From the NCBI RefSeq assembly GCF_003073045.1, contig NC_037600.1, positions 11,334,758 through 11,398,757 of the forward strand: a stretch of DNA of 64,000 nt, given 5' to 3'. Below are positions 11,833 to 24,274 of this stretch, in pieces. Made by a program: the position numbers and the translations under genes. Origin of the DNA: Pomacea canaliculata. Its lineage: Eukaryota; Mollusca; Gastropoda; Architaenioglossa; Ampullariidae. How positions within the stretch are numbered: the stretch's first letter is position 1; every line of letters begins with the position of its first letter. Under the pieces are notes generated by a model, which was not told where the DNA came from, searched no databases, and saw only the letters and a program-made list of their open reading frames with translations.

Positions 11833-13835
11833 CGGTTAGCTTTTTTTTCTGCTGCTATATATATAAAACACACACACAGAACAAAACGTAGTAGTTCTTG
11901 TTATGGATGCAAGTCATCATATCCCTACACAGTATCACATAGATTGTCAGACTGCAAACCTTTAAATCTCATGGGTCCAAAGCATGACACAAGCTACTTT
12001 TTTAAATTCATCAAGCCTGCAGCAGAGAAATATAAGGTTAAAATGTTATTTACATCCATATGTGCACTTTTTCATATATATATATATAAATTGTCACCCA
12101 AAGATCCAAACTTTGTCATGCTATGATCAGCAAAGGTAGAGATACAGGTAAAAGAATACTTTAGGCAATACTAAGCAATATCTCAAAATTGCTGTCATAG
12201 CAAAAGAAGTAAGAGGTCCAGATTCAAGCATGTATACTAAAACAATTCTGTAAAGGATCTCTTTGAAATAAACAACAAAATCCTATATCTCTATCGATAA
12301 GTACAACTAATAGTATGACCCACTACAATATCACACTAGACAACCCCATGCAATGCCACATGCGCTGGGTGCAGGGGTAGGGGATGAAGCAAACACTAGT
12401 TTCGGTTAGAAAGTCCCTTAAAAATGTGAGTAAGGAACGAGGAACTACCAGGGTAGGGGACAAATAGTTCGGAGCTTAGCAAGAGATAAGGTGCCGTGTT
12501 GTCAGGTGTTGCTACTGTTTTGTACATTGCCGAGATAACCCCACAGTGAGCACACCCAGCCACTCACAAGCCATCCACAGAAGATATCATCTACAGGTTC
12601 TCTAAACACTCTGTCACACTCACGACAGTCACCGGTTACCTCGGCACACATATGCCGCAAGATTATTAATATGGTCATTCTAATTTCAAACCATAATGAG
12701 ATATAAAACCGAGCTGATTCATGTTCTAAGGTCTAGCTATTTTTCTTTAATTTGATACCTTTTTTTTTGGGGGGGGTTGTTTGTTTCTTCCTGTCGTTCT
12801 TTCGTCTTTTCTTGTTTTGTTCTTTTATTTTTTGGAATTGATGTAATGTTTAGACTTATTTACATGCTTACAAAGATAGATAAGTTAACCAGCTATCAGT
12901 GTGCTATTTATAGCAGTCTACTATTCAAGTAGCAAAGGTCAAGTGTTCTCTACGAGGTTCTAATCTATTCCTCACTGTGTCGCTGTTGCCACCTTCAAAA
13001 CACACTTGCCTTCTGGTGTTACCTAAAGGTAATCCATTTACGTGTTTTATTAATTGTTACATTACATAAGTATTGTAAACTCAGGTTTTCATGGTTAAAA
13101 CAAAAGGAGTCGTCAGCAAGTGTTTAATGTCTGATGTAATTTATTTGATGAAACTATTTTGAGGAGAGGCAGTGGATAGAAAAAACCAAACAACATAAAA
13201 TATGCCGTGTTTCTGACATCTATTAGTACAATTATTTACTTCCTTAAAACGTGAGTTATTTTTATGTTATTTTTACCCGTCATTTATCATTTTGATGTTG
13301 ATACTACAAATGGTTAAGATATTAATAACGTTTGCACCGCATTACCCATAATTCATCATAACATTACTTACAGTGCAATCACAAATAATAATATTGAATT
13401 CAATCAGTTTTATTCAGTCCATGCATTTTTGCTGGCGAAGAAGACTATTAAATTTCAGTGCATGGGATTTATTTTTGAAAATAAGAACTTATCTTTTCCT
13501 TCCTTTTTGAAGTATTAACATACTAGAATGTAGCATTCCGCTAATAGCTCCCTGGAATAAATTTAGTATTTTCTAATCTTAATTTGGTCTCTGGGAGATT
13601 ATTAGTTAATGCTTTAAACTTAAAAGTTACACGGTCCTTGTAAGGTAATAAATTAATGTATTTTTCACAGAATAAAAAAAGCTTGAAATATTCTGTAATT
13701 CCATTATATGTCCTTCACACAATTGAGAGAAACATTATTGTATATGCCTGTTAAGAGAGTGTAGATATAGGCTGCGTGTATAGAGGGGCTGTACTCCTTC
13801 TTTGTCCTTACTTGTTAAGAAAAGTTGCGTCCCTT
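11833..13835. other. 2 kb segment unique within the window
   Basis: The segment lies between a broken B-box fragment and the return of array-type sequence (13840 onward). No paralogous stretch, convincing ORF or terminal repeats were found. It contains a short AT microsatellite near 12077 and a G-rich tract near 12770. It could be an inserted element or a remnant of ancestral flanking DNA. Confidence 0.4.
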
Positions 13836-14303
13836 TGCTCCAGGTGTTAGGTTCAGTTCACAGTTCGCGTTAGCAGCCTGTGACTTCTAAAGATTCATAA
13901 TAAGTATTAGAGCTCAGCTCAATTACATCATTAAATAGAAATAATAAAAGAATTCCTGTAATCAGCTGAAATTCTCATATTGTCTTAAATGTCAAGAGAC
14001 AGTCATTTTATTTCTTATTCTATCTTCTACTTCATTTCTTTTCCTTCTTCTTTTCTTTCTACTACCATAACATTTAAGCTACAAGGCGACGGATAAAAAA
14101 AAATTGGAAATAGCAAAACTGAAGCAATACTCAACGATGTCTACTAATCTCACGTTTTTTCATTCTTCATTTCCTATATTTTACATTTCATAAACCTTCA
14201 TATTCACATTTCTATTATCAACGAAGAGGTTTTCCGATCCTGTAAAAAAAGAAAAAAGTTGTATAACGTTTCTGTTTCGTAACATCAGTGACATAGACTT
14301 GAA

Positions 14304-14524
14304 GATGGCTCAACCATACGATAGACAACCTCCAGTGATCAATAATAAATAATTTATTTTAAGATTTTACCATATTCTTATCTCCTGCGTCGACAATGTG
14401 TCATTTCCAAAACGGATTCCAAACCTGAAGACGGTTGTCCGATTTGTAGATGTCCTATCATAGAGGAGTCAGATGGAAACTCGTCCTATTCTCTACACGA
14501 CCTGCCAACAGATTTTCTTCTTCA
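14304..14524 (+). pseudogene. Decayed RING-exon copy
   Basis: The copy begins ATGGCTCAACCATACGA, loses the first RING half, and recovers similarity at the CRQCVIS-like and CPICRCPI-like stretches through the LPTDFL-like stretch. It has internal stops and no downstream B-box. It is close in structure to the copy at 4686, so both probably descend from one decayed ancestor spread by block duplication. Confidence 0.65.
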
Positions 14525-14724
14525 CATAAGCTTCATGTTTTCTTCGATTGTTCTCCTCTTTCTTTTCTTTTTCTTTGACTTAAAAATACCTCTGCAAAAC
14601 CAAATGACAATACGATTTACCTAAATGTCTTTAAATTAAGTTTTATTCTACAGATATAATCACTAACCTAACACTACAAACTGTGCATTATTTTTGAATG
14701 TTTTGTATCTTCAGATTATTCAAT

Positions 14725-14923
14725 ATGGCTGAGCCACACGAAAGAGAGTGTGCTGTGTGTACGAATGACTTCACCACACCAAAGATTTTACCCTGTGGTC
14801 GTAGCGAGAAACACTCTGAGTGAAAAAAGTTCTCACTCTTTAGTGTGAAATACTCAGGTAGACCGTCAAGTCAGGCAGATTAAAGCCTCTCCACACCTAG
14901 CAATTGTTTATCTAAAGGAGCAG
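14725..14923 (+). pseudogene. Chimera: RING-exon 5' end joined to exon-1 module
   Basis: An intact acceptor (TATCTTCAG, ending 14714) precedes ATGGCTGAGCC and a clean RING start as far as CCCTGTGG. At 14797-14800 the sequence switches to the exon-1 module (GTCGTAGCGAGAAACACTC...), which ends at the donor after 14923. The switch falls on a shared GGTC. The kappaB and E-box part of this module is absent, so the donor exon here may lack its promoter. The product would be a truncated RING. Confidence 0.75.
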
Positions 14924-15636
14924 GTGAGTACACTACCTGCTTACACTGCTTAACGCCAGAACATTGAGAAACATATCAGTATGTGTATCACCTAACCGCC
15001 ATACCTTGGTAAGTAGACGGTGACTCAGGTAGGTCAGCCGTTGTGCAGTGACATTGATTGCTCCAGGTGTTCAGTTAAAATCACAGTTTGCTGTAGCAGC
15101 TTGTGACGTCTAGAGAACAAGAATAACAAGTATTAGAGCTCAGATGGTGGATCATAAGTTTTTCAGGTTGCTTTCCATTTCCTCAGTTCGGTAACTGATC
15201 TTGTATCCACAACTCGCTGCTACCACTACTCATTGTGTTCAAGTTACCTTATTAAATAAATATAATAAAAGAATTCCTGTAATCAGCTAAAATTCTGCAA
15301 TTGTCTTTGATATCAAGAGACATTTGTTTTATTCCTTCTTCTATTCATGCTTTATTTCTTTTTCTTCTTTTTTTCCTTTTTTGTCTACATCCAGAACACT
15401 CAACAAGCTATGTGCATGACTAAGAGAAAAACAATCAGCAATAGATAAAACTGCAGCAACACTCAACGATGTCTACTAAACTCACATTTTTTTCTTCTTC
15501 CTTTTCTCCATTTCACATCTCATTAATCTTACTATACGAAATTTGCATTTTAAATATAGAGTTTATCTTGTCGAGTAAGAAAAGAAAAAAAAAGGTCTCG
15601 TTTTTGTTTTGTAACATCAGTAACTAAGACTCAAAG

Positions 15637-15691
15637 ATGGCTCAGCAATACGAAAGACAACCTCCACTGATCAAGAATAAATCATTGCTCT
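15637..15691 (+). pseudogene. 5' scrap of a RING exon
   Basis: ATGGCTCAGCAATACGAAAG and the following bases match the start of the decayed copies at 4686 and 14304. The homology ends where a different element begins near 15696. Confidence 0.55.
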
Positions 15692-15695
15692 AAAT

Positions 15696-15836
15696 CAGTG
15701 ATGCCCCCCAACCTTTTTCGGCCTGCGGGCCATATACATTTCCGACATGCGTGTCACTGGCCCCTTCGCCGCACAAATACAAAAAAAAAGAAAAAAATAG
15801 AGCAGATATCATTTTTATTAGAAACAAGTTGTCTTG
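15696..15836. mobile_element. Possible hAT-type element fragment
   Basis: The segment starts CAGTGATGCCCCCCAACC and continues TTTTTCGGCCTGCGGGCC, a layout I associate with hAT-family ends. No matching opposite end or target duplication was found. Sequence paralogous to unit 3 (25318 onward) resumes at about 15837. It is a fragment at best. Confidence 0.35.
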
Positions 15837-15901
15837 TCAAGGAGATGAACAGATGGGGTAAGAGAAAAAAAAAATCAATGCTAGTCTACTCACCAATAAA
15901 C

Positions 15902-15999
15902 GGAAATCCCCAATTAAGAAGAACAATCAATACACGAGAGTCACGTGACCTTTCGACGCAGACCATCATTGAGGCGTTCGTCTGTTCTATTTCTTAAAG
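15902..15999 (+). promoter_or_regulatory. Unit 2 proximal promoter/exon-1 module
   Basis: GGAAATCCCC at 15902-15911 is the reverse complement of kappaB-like GGGGATTTCC. A perfect GTCACGTGAC is at 15940-15949, and a donor GTGAGA follows 15999. Equivalent sequence stands at 25381 (unit 3) and, decayed, at 35082 (unit 4). With the distal module truncated, this is the best promoter candidate for unit 2. The matching acceptor is at 16899-16900. Confidence 0.55.
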
Positions 16000-16914
16000 G
16001 TGAGACTTTCTTGTTGTAATATTAGTAATTAACTTAGTAAATTATAAAAATAATTGCTGTAAATTCATTAGAAACGTTTTATGATATCTGTTCTCCGTTC
16101 GTCAAATGATGTTGACACACCAGTAATCCACCTGACACATCAATTTTCTGACTCATCTCACTGCACTAGTGTTGTGTTTATTATGACTTTACTAGGTTTT
16201 ATCAGTTCTAGTGTATATTGACTTATTTTTGAATGACTAGACTCCATGGCTAATTAAAGACACTTATTTTTATTTATTTTTTTACATCAGGAGTGCATAC
16301 TTTTTGAACTATTATAGAAAGTAATCATGAATGACAGAAGCCATTTTCTTCCGGAAGTACAGTATACAATCCCACTTTTTGCAATATTGCCATCATTTGT
16401 TGTTAGGATGAGATTGTCATTGTGTGTTGTGTGTCTTATTTCATGTTATGGCTACAAATTGTTCTCTTGACTTACAGCCAATAAAATACAACAGAATCCC
16501 CGCCGATCTTTTGGGTGATAACACGTGAAAACTCGTTAAAACAGCAGAATATGGGAGGCTATTCTGGAAATATGTCACTGTAGTGGCTGATGACTTCCCT
16601 CCCTTTTCAGCGCTTTTAAAACAGTGTTCCAGGGTACAAAGGGAGGACTATGTTAGAGTACAGAGAAAGGAGTGTATTAAACAGCTAGCTAGGGTACAGA
16701 GGAAAGATTGAGTTTAAAGATAAAGCTTTAGGAAGATGGGGAATGTTTGCCTCGGTACACTAAACACGTTTATTTTACTTTATCGCTATACTAATAATAA
16801 AATAAAAGTGTAAAAAAAAATGCTTTATCTATTTTGACGATCCGCTTTCTTGTGAATTAAAAATGCAACATATACATTTCTTTCATTTTTTTTATTTCAG
16901 ACTGGCATTTTATC

Positions 16915-17977
16915 ATGGAGGTAGCTCAACCACACGAGCGAGAGTGTGCCGTGTGCACTAATGACTTCACCACACCAAAGATTCTACCCTGTGGTCATCT
17001 CCTGTGTCGACAATGTGTCATTACCTGGATGGACTCTAAATCTGACGCTGGTTGTCCTCTGTGTACCTGTCATATAGTAGAGCATCAAGGTAATTCAGGT
17101 CAAAGTTCAGCTGATGTTGTCGACGCCCTGCCTACAGACTCTGTGATGGAAGCGATAGTAGAAAGTTCTCGCGTGTTGATGAACGATGACATGTGCACTG
17201 TATGTGATGACGTCAGAGCTGAATACATCTGTATGCAGTGTCTGGAAAAGATGTGTCCATCGTGTATGAAGATACACAAGAAGATGGTAGTGAGCCGCAG
17301 TCACGATGTGGAGAGTGTCAGCACTGTGACACCTGAACGTCTGGCTGCCAGCCGCCCTGCACTGTGTGCTGACCACGGCGACAAACACGCGGAGGCATTT
17401 TGCGCTGATCATCACCTTAGTGTCTGTGCATCGTGTTCCTCCATCAAACACAGAACATGTTTAGTTGTGAGAGATATCAACGACGAAATGAAAGCGGCTG
17501 AAAATGCACTTTGTTGTTTGACTGACCAGCTGGTTCAGGCCGAGTACAGTCTGAAGCAAGGTACAGAGCAGCTCACCATACGTCTTCAGAAGGTGGAGGA
17601 CATGGAACAAGAAGACATGACACAGGTAGACAACACATGCGACAAACTTCAGAGCATGGTGGAAAATTGTCGAAAAGAACTAAAGAAACAGATACATGAT
17701 TCAAGTTTACAAGTCAAGAATTCGTTATTGGAAGTTAAGCAAGAACTCGACAAACGTCTGGTGAAAGTGACGTCACACAGGAATATAGTGACGCGAGCTA
17801 GAGCAGTGGCGCCACGTGCGGGGCTAATACACGTGACCCAGGCTCTGACAGACAGGGTCAACAGCCTTGACCTCAGCGCCGATGTAGATGAAGGGTCTTG
17901 GAGGACTCCACCTGGCATAAGTGTGAAATGCTACAATAGATTGGAAAGAGCCATACGGAGTAAACTACATCAATTCC

Positions 17978-18011
<34 letters not shown>

Positions 18012-19693
18012 GACCAAGCCTAAAGTATACAGTTCTTTTATTTTGTAGTAATACCTATATTTTTAAAATATATTTTAAAGATGTTATGCTATTCTTTTGA
18101 TTTTAATTACTAGTTTTTCGCTGACTTGTCAGTCTTTTATTTTTAAGAGGCTTAGTATTATTTATACACTTATATGCAAATTAAACTCCATTTGGTGATT
18201 TTTTAGGCGTGTACCGTTAAGCTACATCTATATTTTAACTGTTTGTTGTTTATCCTATGACAGGCTGCTTACTTTCTAATGCGGAGCCAAAAAAGATGAT
18301 CAAATTATGTTGATGTTTTATGTTAAAACATTCGGTCCACTAATGGACTACAAATTAGTTTAGTGATTGTTTCAAGTCCTTCTTTGAGGTAGGCGGAAAT
18401 AACCTACTGACCAGTGACATAACTCCTAAGGCGATGAAAGTTAAAAATTACAAATAGGGACTGAGTTAACATAAGCTCTGGACTTTAAAAAATGAAAGAT
18501 TGTTTTTTTTTTTTTAAGGGAGAAAACTTTTTTTCGTTCAGTTGCAGCTAAAACAGAAGGTTAACATATCATTGACAGCAAACACCCGTGTCGACCTAAG
18601 TGAGACGGTAATATCAATATTGATGTTTGTGTGTGTATTAATATTATTCTGACAAAACTCTTGAACAAACGATTTTTTATTGTGTATTTTCGGGTTTGTT
18701 TCAATTAATCTGCACTAAGATGTAAACACACATAAACCACTATCCTTCAACTTTCTAAAGACAATTTTCACAGCAATAATTACTTTTCCTTTAAAGAGGG
18801 TGCTGGTATAGAGATGGCTGCATTCTAAGGTCGTGCTTTAACACTAAAACGCCTGTAATATTCTACTGAAGATCTTTATTGTTCCTACTGAAAGCAAAAC
18901 GGTACAATCTATTTGCTTGGTTCAAAACTAGTTTCTGGCAAAAAAAAAAGAAAAAAAAAAAACACTTTCTGGGCTCAAACACAATAATGTGCGCAAGTCT
19001 GCGTTTGTGTATGTATTAGAAAAATAGACAGCTGATGTGTCAAACATGTCAATGAATCTCAGGACTGACATTGTAAGTAGCAAGGTGCTTATCTCAATAC
19101 CTTACATGTAAAACGAAAGAAAACAACACACACACACAGACTCTCTCACTTCAAGCTTGTTAAAATTATTTCAGAATGCATGTTTTAATAAAATGCCATA
19201 ATTTGCCAACCGTAAAATGTATTTATCAAAATCACATCGTCATTAACTTCTTCAAACAAATGTAAAGTTTTGTGTGAGGTATGTTGTGATGTAATGTATG
19301 GGAAGAGGATTCGTACCGACACAAAACTGTATAATTATTGTATGATTGCAGATCTTAACAAGAAAAATAACCGTATTATAAATATTTGAGGTATTAAATA
19401 TTAAAGTATTATTAGTGTTTTATATTTCGATTTTCTTAACCATGTATTACTAAACATTATAATTGTCGAGTAAATATCTATTAATAAATTTTATTGACAC
19501 GAAAATGGATATTATTTACAGTTGGATGCACAGCCACCAGTCCTTGTGTTCCACGACAACTGTGGAAGCAACATTCGTCTGACGAACGGTAACAGGACCG
19601 CGGAGAAGATAAATCAATGTGTCTCTGGTAACGGGGTGGTCGTGTCACGTGACACTATGGTGCCGAACGTCTTGTATGAAGTAAGATATTAGG

Positions 19694-19724
<31 letters not shown>

Positions 19725-21551
19725 AATGAGTAATGTTACTAATAAAAACAGAAAAGAAATACTCTTATGCACATTTTTATAGTGCACAGACGCAAAGAAA
19801 ATAATCTGTATTTTTTTGTTTTAGTTTTTTTAATAGCTGACGCTACTTTAAAGAAAGTTTACTTAGGACAGGAGTCTCTATTCATAGTGTCCCTGTTTGG
19901 TCACATTTTTACTTTACTGAGACATATTTCAGTCCACGTATATAATTATCCTAACAAGCTGTCACAGTTTGGCATGTCATGACACTTTCATATTGACACA
20001 GGTCAGAGTGGACGCAGCATCAGTTAATCACAAAAAGTTATCACTGGGAGTGACAAGAACCTCTCCTGCATATCTCCTTGGGACAGAGTTGTCTGAAGCC
20101 CTTAATGATTCTGTTATCGTCTCCAGCAGTGGATTGTGCTACCAGGGAGGACGTGTACGTTTAATTGTTTCAGGTCCCTACAAATGGCTTTTTGTGATTT
20201 GGGCTATGCATTCAAGCTGAAGCTAATTATCATTCTCTTCTTTTTAAATTTGTATACAACAAATCATTCTTAAAGGTTTAGTTCTATATTCTTTCCATTT
20301 CTAGTGGCAGGTAAGATTCGGTGACAATTACTATTTCCTAAAATTGAATTTAAAAGATTATCCCCCTGCAAATAAAATCCTACGAACACCCCATTATACA
20401 GAACAAGAAAAACCTCAGTAACGGATGTTTAAATGTTGACGTAGACATGGTGACAGCCATGAGGTGGGATGGTATATGATATCAAGGCGGCTATGAGTTT
20501 AATATTATGCACAGTAAATTTTATAAAAGTGTACCTCCAAAATAGAATATTTGCCTAGATATCTGGGAATGTTTTCTCAAGCTAAAGAGTAAACCGTGAG
20601 GAGAAAGAAATTAACTAAGGCTATAACTCCGCAGTTCTCAAACGGTGGGGTGCCCCCCCCCCACCCACCCAGGGGCGATGTTCTTACAAGGGGGTGGGGG
20701 GCGAAGGTGGTCATTTTTTAAAAGTTTCTTATACCGGTATTAATGAAATTAGCTTACATTGCTGGCTAAAGGGGGCGTGCGGACGTACCTTTGTTCGTCA
20801 ACAAGTTAAAGGTTGAGAACCGCTGCTTTAACTGATCTCAATAAATCAGTATTATTCGTAAATAAAGAGCTCTTTCCTTTCTACATCTAGACACGATACA
20901 ATGAAATCAATCCTGTCCCTACTTTATATTTTTCTAAAAAAATCAAGCATCTTTTTTATCGTACACAGTAACATAAATAACTGTGGAACAGCTCACGCTA
21001 GAATGAAAGATGGGGACTAAGCTAGGTGCTCACTTCTTGCTCAATATTTTATTTAAAGGCAAAAGTATCAGGTATTTGTCTTCAGATGTTTACCACTCGT
21101 GAAGATCTCAAGAGACTTGAAGTTGGGAGTCGAGTTGGGGTCCTGGTGGACTCATCAAACGACGTTCACCTCTACGTCAACGGACAGGACCAGGGCGTTA
21201 TAGCGAAATATGTCACACCGCCCTGCTTTGCTGTATTTAATATCTGGAGTTCAGTAACAAAGGTGAGCGACAGAAGTACACTTTACATTACACATAGAAG
21301 TTTAGGACTGCTTGGGGAGACTATTCCGGTCTCTTGAACTAACATAACGTGAAAAATGTTCGGAAAATTTCAGTTAATAAATTCTATTTTATTACCTACT
21401 TTCTAGAGCTGAGCTACAGAAGCTTACTTCGTAAAGTGCACACTTATGCAAATTTTCTTGTTGTATATAGAAATCATTAGGTTTTGTACATTGAGCTTTG
21501 TTGTCTGTTGAACAGGTCACAGCCCTTCCTACATCTAGAATTATAAAATAA
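16915..21551 (+). CDS. Unit 2: TRIM-like RBCC-NHR protein with polyQ, subfamily II
   Basis: Proposed coding exons are 16915-18024, 19522-19680, 20002-20154, 21086-21262 and 21516-21551, all phase 0, giving 544 residues. The RING starts RECAVCTNDF, with the same C3HC4 spacing as unit 1. Two B-boxes (CTVCDDVRAEYICMQC and CADHGDKHAEAFC) and a coiled coil follow, then 12 glutamines encoded almost wholly by CAA just before the exon end. The NHR exons read VFHDNCGSNIRL, YEVRVDA, LSLGVTRTSP, VGSRVGVLVD and LYVNGQDQGV, ending VTALPTSRIIK. The acceptor at 16900 lies 14 bases before ATG. If intron 1 is retained the frame stops after VYSSFIL at 18048. The role is inferred as an E3 ligase with an NHR target-binding domain. 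A 197 bp hAT derivative lies in intron 3. Confidence 0.85.
19695..19725 (+). repeat. (GAT)n microsatellite
   Basis: Trinucleotide repeat just inside the intron after the first NHR exon. The same site carries GAT/GAC repeats in units 3, 4, 5 and 6. Confidence 0.8.
20629..20825 (-). mobile_element. 197 bp hAT deletion derivative (MITE)
   Basis: The ends are CCGCAGTTCTCAA and TTGAGAACCGCTG, near-perfect inverted repeats. The flanking 8 bp are CTATAACT (20621-20628) and CTTTAACT (20826-20833). The left part matches the reverse complement of the right end of the hAT at 42782-45460 (through GGTGGTCATTTTTT and TTTCTTATAC), and the right part matches that element's left end. It is therefore an internally deleted relative in the opposite orientation. 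Unit 3 shows the empty site, GGCTTTAACTGATCTC, near 30439. Confidence 0.85.
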
Positions 21552-23280
21552 ATATCAGAGAAGAAAAAGTCTGAGACAGTTAATGATGTTCATGTGTAAG
21601 TTACTGTTCATCTACAGTGAAAATACAGATAACCGCTCCACCCCCTTTGTCCAGTTCTCTCACTCAGTAACAAAGTTGTTGACGATAGTAGCAGCCGACA
21701 GATGTTTTGTACAACAGCGGAAAAGGTGGAAGAGCTACACACAGACAGACTGTGATGGACTTTCTCAGGAATAAAGTCTCGATTTCTGCTGTCCACTAAC
21801 TAAAATTATTACTCACTTGAAAGGGATATAGTTAGACTATGAAACTCTTCTTTATTTTATACCAGGTGAAAGAGTGTAGTTTATAGAAAATGATTCGCTG
21901 TAATCACGAACAATGATGTACTGTTTATGTACTGAATGATTGATTTTGTAGGGTGACGGGATTTCTCTTGGACTTATTAGTTTTTCAATATCGTGTGTTA
22001 ACATGTAAATAGCCTAGTCAATATTATTAAAATATGCACAATTCTTTTTTGTATTCGTTCAATATTTAACTGTGTGTATCCTCCTCCTGAAAGCATGCTT
22101 ACAAATGTACACTTATAATGAAAAAGAACAATACTGATCAATGATGAAGTATAAAAGACATACATACACAAACACCAACATACATTCATAAAAAAAAAGA
22201 GAGGTTAATCATTTAAGATATTGTTATTGTTCTTAACTGTCTGTCTGCCGCCTAATTCAGTCAGCTTACTTTCTAACAAACGGTTTTAACGGGTCAAATC
22301 TCTAATAAGATAAGCTTCTAATGGAATAAACACTTTACTCCAGTCAGAAAATGTGGACGTTAGTGACAAAGACAACATTACACATGTGGTGGGTGGCAGG
22401 CATTTGATACTTAGATAAGATTGTTAGCAGCAAACTAAATAAACATTTTTGTTTGTCTAGCTCTCTCGTCATAAATCACTTCCACTATTAAAGACCCGGT
22501 CTGTACAAGTGAATAGAGAGAGTGAGGTGGCACATTGAAAGTACACGTAGACATTTAATGTCAGCAAACAACGAAACACCATAGTTGTTGCTTCCTTCAT
22601 TATCACTATCTCTTTATTATTTATCTCAGTCTGCTGTATCATTAACAAAGGTGGAGTACTCTTTCTAGATGTCTCCAATTTGTATCGCTTTTATTTTTTC
22701 AACGTGTAATCAATTTGAGACTTTCTTTTCGGAGGAAACTAAAGATAATCATTTGTAAACCCGCACGTCGATGTGAGTCTTCAGTCGGAGACTGTACATG
22801 TTGGATATTTTTTAGTGTAGGTGCTTTAGTGTTTCCTTTGATATTAAAACTATTCTTTTACTTCTAAAACTGAGTGTAATATTAAAGTTTTAAGTGTGGA
22901 AGTACGGTGGTAGCTATTATCAGTAAATCGGGTGGAAAGATTTTCAGCGATTTCACTATCACTAGGACTTTCGTTAGCAACGGATACTGCTAATTGTTCA
23001 CATTGTGCTAAATTTTGCAAAAAATTATAAAATACATATCGCTACATCATTTCGAGTAACAAAAAGTATATATATATCAATGAATATTTACGTCGTTTTG
23101 GTGCCTTTGCCTAATAACATAAAAAACGGGAATTTAGGAAACCAATGTTATTGCAATCTAATCAGTGTGTACACTCACACTTCCATGAAGATTTAAAGAA
23201 CGAGCATGCCACATAAAAATATAAATGTCTAGAAGCACAACTTTCATGTCAAATAGTCTTTGTTTATACACGTATAGCTC
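21552..23280 (+). repeat. Unit 2 3' UTR, polyadenylation site and spacer
   Basis: A block conserved after units 1-5 lies at about 21625-21800 and contains AATAAA at 21770-21775, the likely polyadenylation signal. The spacer that follows (to about 23280) is closely matched by 31450-32990 after unit 3, showing that the spacer is part of the tandem repeat. No coding sequence is supported. Confidence 0.6.
21770..21775 (+). terminator. Polyadenylation signal, unit 2
   Basis: AATAAA within the conserved 3' block context CAGGAATAAAGTCTC, about 220 bp after the stop codon. The equivalent signals are at 31401 and 41099. Confidence 0.55.
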
Positions 23281-23603
23281 CCTGATCGACAGAAAGTGGA
23301 AGGGTTCAGAATCCCTGAGGTTTTTACTGTTCACACCTCATCCATCTTCAAGTCACGTGGTCACGCAGGTGTCTCTAGTACCTTGAATTCTTACTGTCCT
23401 GGGTACATGACAACGTGCCGACAATTATTCTCATTCAGTGTAACAAAATTACAGATTATGGTACATGTTTTTAAACAAAGTTCTACCTACAAAATATACA
23501 TCAGTGTCAAAATTATCCTTTTTATATTATTAATTGGTTAACGCTGTTTAATCCGTTTTCTTTACCACACCAAAAAGCTAATTATGTACTAAACTGTTTT
23601 AAC

Positions 23604-23791
23604 GGTAATTCCCAAATGAGTTGTAAGTCTATGAATGTCACGTGACCTACACAGACTCGACTTGTCATGGTAACAAGCAACAGTCGATGAGAAAAACTTC
23701 TCGACTCTGTAGTGTGAAATATTCAGCTAAACTGTCAGGCAGGTAGATTCATGCTTCACCCAACTTAACAATTGTTCATTTGAAGGATCCG
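23604..23791 (+). promoter_or_regulatory. Unit 3 promoter/exon-1 module a
   Basis: GGTAATTCCC (a weaker kappaB match) is at 23604-23613 and GTCACGTGAC at 23637-23646. A probable 5' non-coding exon ends at 23791 with donor GTGAGT. It is nearly identical to the unit 4 module at 33308. Confidence 0.55.
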
Positions 23792-24096
23792 GTGAGTAAA
23801 CTCTAGAAGTAAACTCTACATACTTACACCTCTTTACGTTAGCACCTTCGCTAAAATCCGGGTCAGTGTGCAGGTAACCGCCATTTTGTGACTCAGGTAA
23901 GTGAGCCGTTGTGTACAGAGAGGAACCTTTAGCCATTAGCATTTGTTTGTAACTTACAGAGCATGGTGGAAAGATTTTCTGTTTAAAGTCGCACAAAATT
24001 ATTACTTTGATATTAATCTCGATGGTTGTCTAAACTCTTTTCTCTACAATACAAAGAAAGAAAAACTAAAAGAAAAATCCTACTAAATTTTTAAAC

Positions 24097-24274
24097 GGGA
24101 ATTCCCAATTTAGTAGCCGTAATAAATGTCACGTGAGCAGCGCGGCCTGTGGGAGGAGCGAGGACACACTCTAGTCTAAAGAAAACATTTCTCGACTCTT
24201 AAGCGTTAAGTAATGAGGTCAACTTTAAGGTCAGGTAGATTGAAGCCTCACCTAACGTTCATTTAAAGAAGACG
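24097..24274 (+). promoter_or_regulatory. Unit 3 promoter/exon-1 module b
   Basis: A palindromic kappaB site GGGAATTCCC is at 24097-24106 and GTCACGTGAG at 24128-24137. The exon-1 donor GTAAGT follows 24274. It lies about 500 bp after module a, giving this unit tandem alternative first exons. Confidence 0.55.
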
